Source: an uncultured Hyphomicrobiales bacterium | Lineage (GTDB): Bacteria; Pseudomonadota; Alphaproteobacteria; Rhizobiales; Xanthobacteraceae | Length of the DNA: 60,959 nucleotides | Assembly (NCBI GenBank): GCA_903929045.1 | Contig: CAIYTE010000007.1 | Location: 1 to 60,959, forward strand | Reading direction: 5' to 3' | Part shown: positions 24,675-34,036 of the stretch, in pieces | Position numbering within the stretch: position 1 is the first letter of the stretch | How the letters are laid out: each line of letters begins with the position of its first letter | The notes under the pieces: generated by a model | Database searches by the model: none | What the model was told of the DNA's origin: nothing | What the model saw: only the letters and a program-made list of their open reading frames with translations | Position numbers and translations under genes: made by a program

Positions 24675-26019
24675 ACTGCCGAAACAGGCGCTGGCGCCGA
24701 CACAGCCGGTGAAACGCGGCAAACGCCGCGTCTTCATCATCGGGCTGATCGTCATCGTCGCCGCCGCGGCAGCGGTTTATCATTTCACCAGCTCGACCGA
24801 CACGCAGCAGCGCCGCAGCCGCTTCGGCGGTGAAAACGGCCCGGTGCCGGTGCTGGTCTCGCCCGCCGCCAAGGCCGACGTGCCGGTCTATCTCGACGCG
24901 GTCGGCACCACCAAGGCGCTCAACACCGTGCTGGTGAAAGCGCAGGTCGACGGCAAGCTGATCGAAGTGGCCTTCAAGGAAGGCCAGGACGTCAAACGCG
25001 GCGACGTGCTCGCCCGTATCGATCCGACCACTTACAAAGCTGCGCTCGACCAGGCGATCGCCAAAAAGGCGCAGGATGAAGCGCTGCTCGCCAACGCCAA
25101 GAACGATCTGGCGCGTTACGAGCAACTCGCCGCCACCAACGCCATCAATCGCCAGCAGGCCGACACGCAGAAATCTTTGGTCGCGCAATACACCGCGCAG
25201 GTCGCGTCCGATCAGGGCGCCATCGAAAGCGCGCAGGCGACGTTGGCCTACACCACCATCCGCTCGCCGCTCGATGGCCGCACCGGCATCCGCCTCATCG
25301 ATGAAGGCAACATCGCACGCGCCGCCGACACCACCGGCATCGTCACGCTGACGCAACTGCAGCCTATTTCCATTTTGTTCAATCTGCCGCAGCAGGAAAT
25401 CAACCGCGTCAACGATGCCTTCGCCAAGGGACCGCTGCCCGTGGACGCGCTGCGTTCGGACAACGACGCCGTCATCGACAGCGGCACGTTGAGCGTTGTC
25501 GACAACCAGGTCGACTCGACCACCGGCACGGTGAAGCTCAAGGCCGAGTTCCCGAACAAGACGCTGCAGCTCTGGCCCGGCCAGTTCGTCAACGTCCGCC
25601 TGCTGATCGATACGCTCAAGCAGGTAGTCACCATGCCGACCGGCGCGGTGCAGCGTGGTCCGACCGGCACGTTCGTCTATGTGGCCAAGGACGACAACAC
25701 CGTGTCGATGCGGCCGATCACGGTGCAGAAGCAGGACGAGAACCAGACGGTCGTGTCGAAAGGCGTGGAGGCCGGCGAGCGCGTCGTCACCACCGGCTTT
25801 GCCCGCCTGACCGACAACGCCAAGATTACGATCAGCACCGGCGACGGCACAGCCGCGCCGGCTGCGTCCCGGCAACGCGGCACCCGCGGACCGGGCGAAA
25901 AGGGCGAGCGCCGGCGGGGTGGCGGCGACGCATCACCGAACGCACTGCAAGGTGCGGCACCGTCTCCTGGTACGGCACCCGGCACCACACCGAGCGCACC
26001 GCCGGCCGCAACCAAGTAA
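24664..26019 (+). CDS. mdtA: RND efflux periplasmic adaptor (MdtA-like)
   Basis: A 451-residue membrane fusion protein. One N-terminal anchor (VFIIGLIVIVAAAAAVY, ~24-40) is followed by the barrel-sandwich half-motif GQDVKRGDVLARIDPTTYK near 110, an alpha-helical hairpin (QAIAKKAQDEALLANAKNDL), and the second lipoyl half TIRSPLDGRTGIRLIDEGN near 200. The beta-barrel and membrane-proximal domains come next (NQVDSTTGTVKLKAEFPNK). The match in order and wording to E. coli MdtA is strong. The C-terminus carries a Gly/Arg then Pro/Ala tail of ~45 residues (GERRRGGGDASPNAL) that is absent from E. coli MdtA. Start ATG 24664 overlaps the OMF gene. Confidence 0.92.
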   Translation: MHGELPKQALAPTQPVKRGKRRVFIIGLIVIVAAAAAVYHFTSSTDTQQRRSRFGGENGPVPVLVSPAAKADVPVYLDAVGTTKALNTVLVKAQVDGKLIEVAFKEGQDVKRGDVLARIDPTTYKAALDQAIAKKAQDEALLANAKNDLARYEQLAATNAINRQQADTQKSLVAQYTAQVASDQGAIESAQATLAYTTIRSPLDGRTGIRLIDEGNIARAADTTGIVTLTQLQPISILFNLPQQEINRVNDAFAKGPLPVDALRSDNDAVIDSGTLSVVDNQVDSTTGTVKLKAEFPNKTLQLWPGQFVNVRLLIDTLKQVVTMPTGAVQRGPTGTFVYVAKDDNTVSMRPITVQKQDENQTVVSKGVEAGERVVTTGFARLTDNAKITISTGDGTAAPAASRQRGTRGPGEKGERRRGGGDASPNALQGAAPSPGTAPGTTPSAPPAATK

Positions 26020-26028
26020 GGACGCCGC

Positions 26029-29000
26029 ATGAGCGTGTCCTCGCCTTTCATTCATCGGCCCATCGCCACGTCGCTTCTGGGCGTGGCCGTGATGCTCGGC
26101 GGCATGCTAGGCTACTGGTGGCTGCCGGTGTCGGCGCTGCCGCAGGTCGACTTTCCTTCGATCCAGGTGACGACGCAGTTGCCCGGCGCCAATCCCGACA
26201 CCATCACCGCGCTGGTGACGTCGCCGCTGGAAACGCAGTTCGGCAAAATCCCGGCGCTGCAGTCGATGACGTCGTCGAGTTCGTTCGGCATCAGTCAAGT
26301 GACGCTGCAATTCGATCTGTCGCGCGACATCGACGCCGCCGCGCAGGACGTGCAGTCCGCCATCAATGCCGCCGGCTCGACGCTGCCGAAGACCCTGCCC
26401 TACCCGCCGCTCTATTCGAAGGTGAACCCGGCCGACGCGCCGATCATCACCTTGTCGCTGACCTCGACGACCGTCGATCAGCGCTCCTTAAGCGACATGG
26501 CCGACACCATCATGGCGCCGCGGCTGTCGGAAGTAACCGGCGTCGGCCGCGTCTCGGTCCAAGGCGGCATCCGGCCCGCCATTCGCATTCAGGCCGACCT
26601 GTCGCGGCTGGCCGCCTACGGCATCGCGCTCGAGGACCTGCGCACCGCCATCGTCGGCGCCAATGTCGCCGGCGCCAAGGGCGCGCTCGACGGCACGCAT
26701 CAGTCCTACACCATCGCCGCCAACGACCAGATCACCAGCGCCGCGGCCTATCGCGCGATTACAGTCGCGTTCCGCAACGGCGCGCCGGTGCTGCTGAGCG
26801 ACGTCGCCGACGTTGTCGACGGGCTGGAAAATACCAAGGTGGGCGCCAGTTACGGCGGCGGCCCGGCCATCGTCATCGACGTGCAGCGCCAGCCCGGCGC
26901 CAATGTCATCGATACCGTGCAACGCGTGCAGGCCGAGCTGCCGCGGCTGCGGCGCGCGATTCCGGCCGGCGCCCGCCTGACGGTCGTCAACGACCGCACC
27001 ACCACCATCCGCGCCTCCATCCACGACGTGCAATTCACGCTGGTGCTGTCGATCGGCCTGGTGGTGCTGGTGGTGCTGGTGTTCCTGCGCACCATCCGCG
27101 CCACCATCATCGCCGGCGTGGCGCTGCCTTTGTCGCTGATCGCGACCTTCGGTGTGATGTGGTTTTGCGGATTCTCGCTCGACAATCTGTCGCTGATGGC
27201 GCTGACCATCGGCACGGGCTTTGTCGTCGACGACGCCATCGTCATGATCGAGAACATCGTCCGCCACATTGAGGACGGTGAAAGCCCGATGCAGGCGGCG
27301 CTCAAAGGCGCGAGCGAAATCGGCTTTACCGTGATCTCGCTGACCCTGTCGCTGATCGCGGTGTTCATCCCGCTGCTGTTCATGACCGGTCTGGTCGGCC
27401 GCATGTTCCGCGAATTCGCGCTGACCCTGACCATCGCGGTGGTGGCGTCTGCCGTCGTGTCGCTGACGCTGACGCCGATGATGTGCGCGCGGCTGCTGCG
27501 CCCCGAGAGCAAAGAGAAAAAGACCAACGCCCTGGCGCAGCGCTTTAACGATTACGTCGAGCGCACCATCGAAGTCTATCACCGCAGCCTGCTCTGGGTG
27601 CTCAAGCGCCAGTTCGCGACCTTGATGGTGACGCTGGCGACACTCGCCGCCACGATCTTTCTCTATATCGTGATGCCGAAGGGCTTCCTGCCGTTGCAGG
27701 ACACCGGCGTCATTACCGCCGTGACCGAAGCCGGCACCGACGTTTCCTTCACCGAGATGCAGCGCCGCCAAAAGCAGGTCGAGGACATCGTCCGCGCCGA
27801 TCCCGACGTTGCCAGCGTCGTCTCCGTGATCGGCGTCAGCACCATGAACGCCTCGCCGAATGCCGGGCGTATCTCTATCACACTGAAGGCGCGCGAAGAC
27901 CGCAGCAACCGCGTCGAGACCATCATCACGCGGCTCAAGGATGCCGTGTCGCATCTGCCGGGCATGACGGTCTATTTTCAGGCGACGCAGGACATACAGA
28001 TTTCGACGCGCTCCGCCCGTGCGCAGTATCAGTACACTTTGGTGGGCACCGATTCCGCCGAAGTCGTCGACTGGGCCGACAAGCTGACCCGGAAATTGCG
28101 TGGCGAACCCCAATTCCGCGAAGTCGCGTCGGAAGCGCAGGAAGGCGGGCCCCGCGTGCTCGTCGATGTTGATCGCGAACAGGCCGGCCGGCTCGGCGTG
28201 TCGATGCAGAGTATTACCGACACGCTCAACGACGCCTTCGGCCAGCGGCAGATCTCGACCATTTACGGCCAATCCAACCAGTACCGCGTCATCCTTGAGG
28301 CGCAGCCGCGCTATCTTCAGGACCCGACCTCGCTCGGCAAGCTGTACGTTACCGGCGCGACCACCAGCAACGGCACGGCCGCGACCAGCGGCAATACCGC
28401 AGCCGGCTCGACCAACACCAACACCACGGCGACGCCGAACACCGTCACCGGCTCCAATCAGGTGCCGCTCTCGGCCTTCGCGAAGTTCGTCTACACCTCG
28501 GCGCCGCTGGCCATCGCGCATCAGGAGCAGTTTCCCTCCGTCACCATCAGCTTCGATCTGGCGCCCGGCTATGCGCTCAGCGACGCGGTGAAACTCATCA
28601 CCCAGGCGCAGCAGGACATCGGCATGCCGGCGACGGTGACCGGCACCTATTCCGGCGACGCCGCCGAATTCGCCAAGTCGCTGGCTGGCGAGCCGTGGCT
28701 GCTGCTCGCCGCCGCGATCACGATCTACATCGTGCTCGGCGTGCTGTACGAAAGCTTCATACACCCGCTCACCATTCTCTCGACCCTGCCCTCGGCCGGC
28801 GTCGGCGCGCTACTGGCGCTGATGCTGTTTGGTTACGACCTGTCGGTGATCGCGCTGATCGGCATCGTGCTGCTGATGGGCATCGTGAAAAAGAATGCCA
28901 TTCTAATGATCGACTTCGCGCTCGAGGCCGAGCGCAACGAGGGCATGTCGCCCGAGCAATCCATCGTGCAGGCGGCGCTGTTGCGCTTCCGCCCCATCAT

Positions 29001-29226
29001 GATGACAACGTTGGCCGCTCTGTTCGGCGCATTGCCGCTGGCGCTGGAAGGCGGCACCGGATCGGAATTGCGCAATCCGCTCGGCGTCTCGATCGTTGGC
29101 GGTCTGCTGCTCAGCCAGTTGCTGACGCTCTACACGACGCCGGTCGTTTATCTTTACATGGAACGGCTGCGCGCAAGATTGAGCCCGCTGCCGCCGGCGG
29201 CGCCGCGCACCCAGCCGGCGGAGTGA
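26029..29226 (+). CDS. mdtB: RND multidrug efflux pump, MdtB-like
   Basis: A 1065-residue inner-membrane HAE1-type RND pump with the usual twelve helices. YSKVNPADAPIITLSLTST near residue 126, the proton-relay Asp pair in VVDDAIVMIEN near 401, and the Lys in GIVKKNAILMIDF near 955 are intact. Sequence from the start through the first periplasmic domain closely follows E. coli MdtB. A Thr/Asn/Ser/Gly/Ala-rich insert of about 35 residues (near 775-812, before NQVPLSAFAKF) is not expected in the family. It should assemble with the MdtC-like pump, the adaptor and the NodT-type channel. It starts nine bases after the adaptor gene. Confidence 0.93.
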   Translation: MSVSSPFIHRPIATSLLGVAVMLGGMLGYWWLPVSALPQVDFPSIQVTTQLPGANPDTITALVTSPLETQFGKIPALQSMTSSSSFGISQVTLQFDLSRDIDAAAQDVQSAINAAGSTLPKTLPYPPLYSKVNPADAPIITLSLTSTTVDQRSLSDMADTIMAPRLSEVTGVGRVSVQGGIRPAIRIQADLSRLAAYGIALEDLRTAIVGANVAGAKGALDGTHQSYTIAANDQITSAAAYRAITVAFRNGAPVLLSDVADVVDGLENTKVGASYGGGPAIVIDVQRQPGANVIDTVQRVQAELPRLRRAIPAGARLTVVNDRTTTIRASIHDVQFTLVLSIGLVVLVVLVFLRTIRATIIAGVALPLSLIATFGVMWFCGFSLDNLSLMALTIGTGFVVDDAIVMIENIVRHIEDGESPMQAALKGASEIGFTVISLTLSLIAVFIPLLFMTGLVGRMFREFALTLTIAVVASAVVSLTLTPMMCARLLRPESKEKKTNALAQRFNDYVERTIEVYHRSLLWVLKRQFATLMVTLATLAATIFLYIVMPKGFLPLQDTGVITAVTEAGTDVSFTEMQRRQKQVEDIVRADPDVASVVSVIGVSTMNASPNAGRISITLKAREDRSNRVETIITRLKDAVSHLPGMTVYFQATQDIQISTRSARAQYQYTLVGTDSAEVVDWADKLTRKLRGEPQFREVASEAQEGGPRVLVDVDREQAGRLGVSMQSITDTLNDAFGQRQISTIYGQSNQYRVILEAQPRYLQDPTSLGKLYVTGATTSNGTAATSGNTAAGSTNTNTTATPNTVTGSNQVPLSAFAKFVYTSAPLAIAHQEQFPSVTISFDLAPGYALSDAVKLITQAQQDIGMPATVTGTYSGDAAEFAKSLAGEPWLLLAAAITIYIVLGVLYESFIHPLTILSTLPSAGVGALLALMLFGYDLSVIALIGIVLLMGIVKKNAILMIDFALEAERNEGMSPEQSIVQAALLRFRPIMMTTLAALFGALPLALEGGTGSELRNPLGVSIVGGLLLSQLLTLYTTPVVYLYMERLRARLSPLPPAAPRTQPAE

Positions 29227-29251
29227 TTGAGATGAAGGCATTGCCTCATAC

Positions 29252-29346
29252 TCCGCTCATTCCCGCGCAAGCGGGAATCCAGAGTTGCGCATTCCAGTTC
29301 ATCCGTTCGTGGCCCCTTGGTCCCCGCTTTCGCGGGGACCAGCGGA
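29252..29346. repeat. Palindromic intergenic repeat, family A, inside the efflux operon
   Basis: Outer arms TCCGCT and AGCGGA enclose hairpins ATTCCCGC-gcaa-GCGGGAAT and GTCCCCGC-tttc-GCGGGGAC. It fills the 130-base gap between the mdtB-like and mdtC-like genes, which are codirectional. It might lower or stabilise expression of the second pump relative to the first. Confidence 0.85.
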
Positions 29347-29356
29347 GAAATGAGCC

Positions 29357-32300
29357 ATGAACTTCTCTTACCCCTTCATCCGGCGGCCCATCGGCACCAC
29401 GCTGCTGGCGATCGGGTTGTTCATGACGGGCGCGACGGCATACGGCTTCCTGCCGGTGTCGAGCCTGCCGAGCGTCGATTTCCCGACCATCAACATCAGC
29501 GCCAGCCGTCCCGGCGCCGATCCCAATATCATGGCCGCGACCGTGGCCGCGCCGCTGGAACGCCGCCTTGGCGAAATCGCCGGCGTCACCGAATTGACCT
29601 CGACCAGTTCGCTCGGCTCGACCCGCATCACCGCCCAATTCGACCTCAGCCGCAGCATCGAAGGCGCGGCGCGCGACGTGCAGGCAGCGCTCAATGCGGC
29701 GCTGACCGACCTGCCCGCCGACATGCCGACGCTGCCGACCTTCCGCAAAGCCAACCCGGCCGCCGCGCCGGTGCTGATCCTGGCGTTGACCTCCAAGACC
29801 ATGCAGGGCAGCGCGATCTACGACGCCGCCGACAGCATCATCGCGCAGCGCCTGAGCCAGGTGGACGGCGTCGCGGACGTGTCCGTCGCCGGTTCCGAGC
29901 AGCCCGCGTTGCGCGTGCGCGTCGATCCGGCGCGGCTGTCCGCCATGGGCCTGTCGATGGAAGACGTGCGCACGGCGATTTCGAATTCCAACGCGGTCGG
30001 CCCGCTCGGCACCTTCGACGGCAGCAAGCGCGCCGTCACCATCGGCATCAACGATCAACTGACGAATGCGGCCGATTACGACCCGCTGGTCGTGAAGACC
30101 ATCGACGGCACCGTCATCCGTCTGTCGACCGTGGCGTCCATCAAGCCGAGCGTCCGAAACAGCCGCTCGGCCGGCTGGTTCAACCGCGATCCGTCGGTGC
30201 TGCTGATCGTCACCAAGCAGGCAGACGCCAACGTCATCGACACCGTCGACCGCATCTACGCGCTGCTGCCGGAGATCAAGCAGTACGTTCCGGCCGGCCT
30301 TGAATTTTCGGTCCTGACCGACCGCACCCAGACCATCCGCGCCAGCGTGCGCGACATGCAATGGACGCTCGCGGCCACTGCGGTGCTGGTTATGATCGTG
30401 GTGTTCCTGTTCCTGCGCCGCACCGCCGCGACCCTGGCCGCCGGTGTCACCGTGCCGCTGTCGCTGGCTGGCACCTGCGCCCTGATGTGGGCGGCGGGCT
30501 TTTCCATCGACAATCTGTCGCTGATGGCGCTCGCGGTGAGCATCGGCTTCGTCGTCGACGACGCCATCGTCATGATCGAGAACGTGTTCCGCAATCTCGA
30601 GGACGGCCACGGACCGCTGCGCGCCGCGCTCATGGGTGCCAAGCAGATCGGCTTCACCGTCGTCTCGATTTCGGTGTCGCTGATCGCCGCCTTCATCCCG
30701 CTGCTGTTCATGGGCGGCATTGTCGGCCGGCTGTTCCGTGAATTCTCGGTGACGCTGGCGTTTGCCATTGCCGTCTCCACCGTGGTGTCACTGTCGGTGA
30801 CGCCGATGGTCTGTGCCTATTTCGTCAAACAAGCGCCGAGCCCGGACGCGACCTGGCTCGACCGCCGCGTCGAGGGCATCCTGTCGCGCATGATCCGGTT
30901 CTACGACCGGACCCTATCCTTCGTCCTCGAACATCGCGCGCTGGCGATGATGACCTTCGTCGCCACTATCGTGCTCACCGGCTTCTTGTACGTGAAGGTG
31001 CCGAAAGGCTACTTCCCGCAAGACGATACCGGGCTGATCTTCGGCGGCACACAGGCCTCCACCGACGTCTCCTACGAAGCGATGCTGGCGCTGCAACAGC
31101 AGGCGATGGACATCGTGCTCGCCGATCCCGCGGTGTCCGGGCTCGGCTCCTCGGCCGGCGGTGGCGGCGGTCCCGGCGGCGCGTCCGTCAATCGCGGCCG
31201 GCTGTTCATCAGCCTGAAACCGCTGGAAGAGCGCAACAACGCCACCACACAGCAGGTGATCAACCGGCTGCGCACGCGGCTGTCGAACATCCCCGGCATC
31301 CGCGTCTTCATGTTCCCGGCGCAGGACCTGCGCGTCGGCGGGCGGCAGAGCGACTCGCAATATCAGTTCACCCTCTGGAGCTCCGACATCGACCAGTTGC
31401 AAAACTGGGTACCGAAGGTCGTCGACCGCGTGAAAGTCCTGCCGCAGGTAACGGATCTCAATACCGACCGCGAACAAGGCGGCCTCCAGGCCAACATCTC
31501 CATCGACCGGCAGGCGGCGGCCCGGGTGGGCGTGCGCATTCAGGACATCGACAGCGCGCTCAACAACGCCTTCTCGCAGCGCCAGATCTCGACCATTTAC
31601 GGCCCGCGCAACCAGTACCGCGTCATTCTCGAAGTCGATGAGAAGTATCAGCGCGACCCCAGCGACCTCTCGCAGGTCTATGTGCCCGGCAGCGGCAACG
31701 TTCAGGTGCCCCTGACGACACTGGTGAAAGTCGAACGGGGCATCGCGCCCTTGGTGGTGAACCATCAGGGCCAGTTCCCCTCCACCACCATCACCTACAA
31801 TCTCGCGCCGGGCGTCACCATCGACGATGCCACTGCGGCGATCTCGCAGGCCGTCGCCGAGATGCATATTCCCGACATTGTGCACGCCGATTTCTCCGGC
31901 GACGTTCAGGCCTTCAAGCAGACAACCAGCGCGCAGCCGCTGTTGCTGCTGGCGGCCTTGATCGCGGTCTACATCGTGCTCGGCGTGCTGTATGAGAGCC
32001 TGGCGCACCCGCTGACCATCATCTCGACGCTGCCGTCGGCGGGCCTCGGCGCGCTGCTGGCGCTGCAAGTCTCCGGCACGGAACTGACCGTGATTGCCTT
32101 CATCGGCATCATTCTTCTGATCGGCATCGTCAAGAAGAACGGCATCATGATGGTGGACTTCGCGCTTGAAGCCGAGCGGCGGCGTGGCCTGTCGCCGATG
32201 GCCGCGATCCACGAAGCCTGCATGGAACGCTTCCGCCCGATTCTGATGACGACCATGGCGGCGATGCTCGGCGCGGTGCCGCTGGTGATCGCTTCCGGTC

Positions 32301-32491
32301 CCGGCTCGGAATTGCGGCGTCCGCTCGGCATCACCATCATCGGCGGCTTGCTGGTGTCGCAGATCCTGACGCTCTACACGACGCCGGTGATCTATCTGCT
32401 GCTCGACAAACTTCATAAGCGGCTGGGCGGCGCGACCCCGAGCTTCGTGTGGCGCAAATCGCCGCCGCCGAGTGAGCAACCGGCGGAGTAA
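29357..32491 (+). CDS. mdtC: RND multidrug efflux pump, MdtC-like
   Basis: A 1044-residue HAE1-type RND pump whose N-terminal half follows E. coli MdtC (RLGEIAGVTELTSTSSLGST near residue 73, FRKANPAAAPVLILALTSK near 130). The proton-relay DD lies in VVDDAIVMIENVFR near 396, and the Lys in GIVKKNGIMMVDFA near 927. A glycine-rich stretch, SSAGGGGGPGGASVNRG, lies near 595-612, where the substrate-channel switch loop is expected. MdtB and MdtC form a mixed trimer in E. coli, in which both are needed. It is separated from the mdtB-like gene by a palindromic repeat but is otherwise part of the same unit. Confidence 0.93.
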   Translation: MNFSYPFIRRPIGTTLLAIGLFMTGATAYGFLPVSSLPSVDFPTINISASRPGADPNIMAATVAAPLERRLGEIAGVTELTSTSSLGSTRITAQFDLSRSIEGAARDVQAALNAALTDLPADMPTLPTFRKANPAAAPVLILALTSKTMQGSAIYDAADSIIAQRLSQVDGVADVSVAGSEQPALRVRVDPARLSAMGLSMEDVRTAISNSNAVGPLGTFDGSKRAVTIGINDQLTNAADYDPLVVKTIDGTVIRLSTVASIKPSVRNSRSAGWFNRDPSVLLIVTKQADANVIDTVDRIYALLPEIKQYVPAGLEFSVLTDRTQTIRASVRDMQWTLAATAVLVMIVVFLFLRRTAATLAAGVTVPLSLAGTCALMWAAGFSIDNLSLMALAVSIGFVVDDAIVMIENVFRNLEDGHGPLRAALMGAKQIGFTVVSISVSLIAAFIPLLFMGGIVGRLFREFSVTLAFAIAVSTVVSLSVTPMVCAYFVKQAPSPDATWLDRRVEGILSRMIRFYDRTLSFVLEHRALAMMTFVATIVLTGFLYVKVPKGYFPQDDTGLIFGGTQASTDVSYEAMLALQQQAMDIVLADPAVSGLGSSAGGGGGPGGASVNRGRLFISLKPLEERNNATTQQVINRLRTRLSNIPGIRVFMFPAQDLRVGGRQSDSQYQFTLWSSDIDQLQNWVPKVVDRVKVLPQVTDLNTDREQGGLQANISIDRQAAARVGVRIQDIDSALNNAFSQRQISTIYGPRNQYRVILEVDEKYQRDPSDLSQVYVPGSGNVQVPLTTLVKVERGIAPLVVNHQGQFPSTTITYNLAPGVTIDDATAAISQAVAEMHIPDIVHADFSGDVQAFKQTTSAQPLLLLAALIAVYIVLGVLYESLAHPLTIISTLPSAGLGALLALQVSGTELTVIAFIGIILLIGIVKKNGIMMVDFALEAERRRGLSPMAAIHEACMERFRPILMTTMAAMLGAVPLVIASGPGSELRRPLGITIIGGLLVSQILTLYTTPVIYLLLDKLHKRLGGATPSFVWRKSPPPSEQPAE

Positions 32492-32496
32492 GATCT

Positions 32497-32573
32497 TCGT
32501 CCCCGCGAAGGCGGGGACCCAGCTCTTGTTTCTGAGATAGAAAAAAGAGCTGGATCGTCCGCCTACGAGGACC
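32497..32573. repeat. Degenerate family A repeat with AT-rich hairpin, between convergent genes
   Basis: The left hairpin GTCCCCGC-gaag-GCGGGGAC is intact, while the right half has decayed. The centre (32521-32551) forms a long stem, AGCTCTT-g-TTTCT paired with AGAAA-a-AAGAGCT. It sits between the mdtC-like and livF stop codons, 5 bases from the first, so it may terminate transcription from both sides. Confidence 0.7.
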
Positions 32574-32580
32574 ATGGCAC

Positions 32581-33274
<694 letters not shown>

Positions 33275-33282
<8 letters not shown>

Positions 33283-34036
33283 GTGCCGCCTCCTGCTCGC
33301 CGAGATAGGCCTCGCGCACCGCGGCGTTGGCGCGAATGTCGGCGGGCGCGCCGGAGGCAATGGCGCGGCCATAGACCAGCACGGTGATGCGGTCGGCCAG
33401 CGCGAACACGGCTTCCATGTCGTGTTCGACCAGCAGGATGGTCACGTCGCCCTTGAGCGCACGCAGCATGCCGACCATACGCGCGGACTCTTCGGGACCG
33501 AGCCCCGCCATCGGCTCGTCGAGCAGCAGCAGACGCGGCGAGCCGGCGAGCGCCATGGCCAGTTCAAGCTGCCGATGCTCGCCGTGGCTTAGGAGCGATG
33601 CCGGCCGATCAGCGCGGGCACTCAATCCGGCGCGCTCCAGCGCCGCGCGGGCCGGTTCGCGCAACTCCGGCTCGCGTCGCGCGTCGCGCCAGAAGCGGAA
33701 CGAGTGCCCGGCATGCGCCTGTACGGCGAGCGCGACGTTGTCGAGAACGCTGAGATCGAGAAACAGCGACGTGATCTGGAACGAGCGCGCCAAGCCGCGC
33801 TGGCTGCGCTTGTACATCGGCAGCGTTGTAATATCCGCCCCGGCAAACGCGATGCGGCCGGAGTCGGGCTTCAGTTGTCCGGACAATTGCGAGATCAACG
33901 TCGTCTTGCCCGCGCCGTTCGGGCCGATAATCGCATACAACTCGCCCGGCGCGACCGCGAGCGACAGGTCGTCGGTCGCAACGATACCGCCGAAACACTT
34001 GGCGAGGTGCTCGACCTTGAGAAGCGGCGCGCTCAT
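33275..34036 (-). CDS. livG: Branched-chain amino acid-type ABC transporter ATPase LivG
   Basis: A 253-residue LivG-type ATPase. Walker A is GPNGAGKTT near residue 37, the signature is LSHGEHRQLELA near 146 and Walker B LLLLDEPMAGLGPEE near 165. The C-terminal NAAVREAYLGEQ is the standard LivG tail. Its start overlaps the livM stop by four bases (ATGA). It pairs with LivF as the heterodimeric motor of the importer. Confidence 0.94.

Noticed and set aside
26488-28764. A 758-codon open frame on the minus strand opposite the MdtB-like gene, and many similar long antisense frames elsewhere
   Set aside because: High-GC coding DNA leaves mirror frames open. The predicted products are Arg/His/Asp-rich with no domain or ribosome-binding site, while the sense frames encode clear families.
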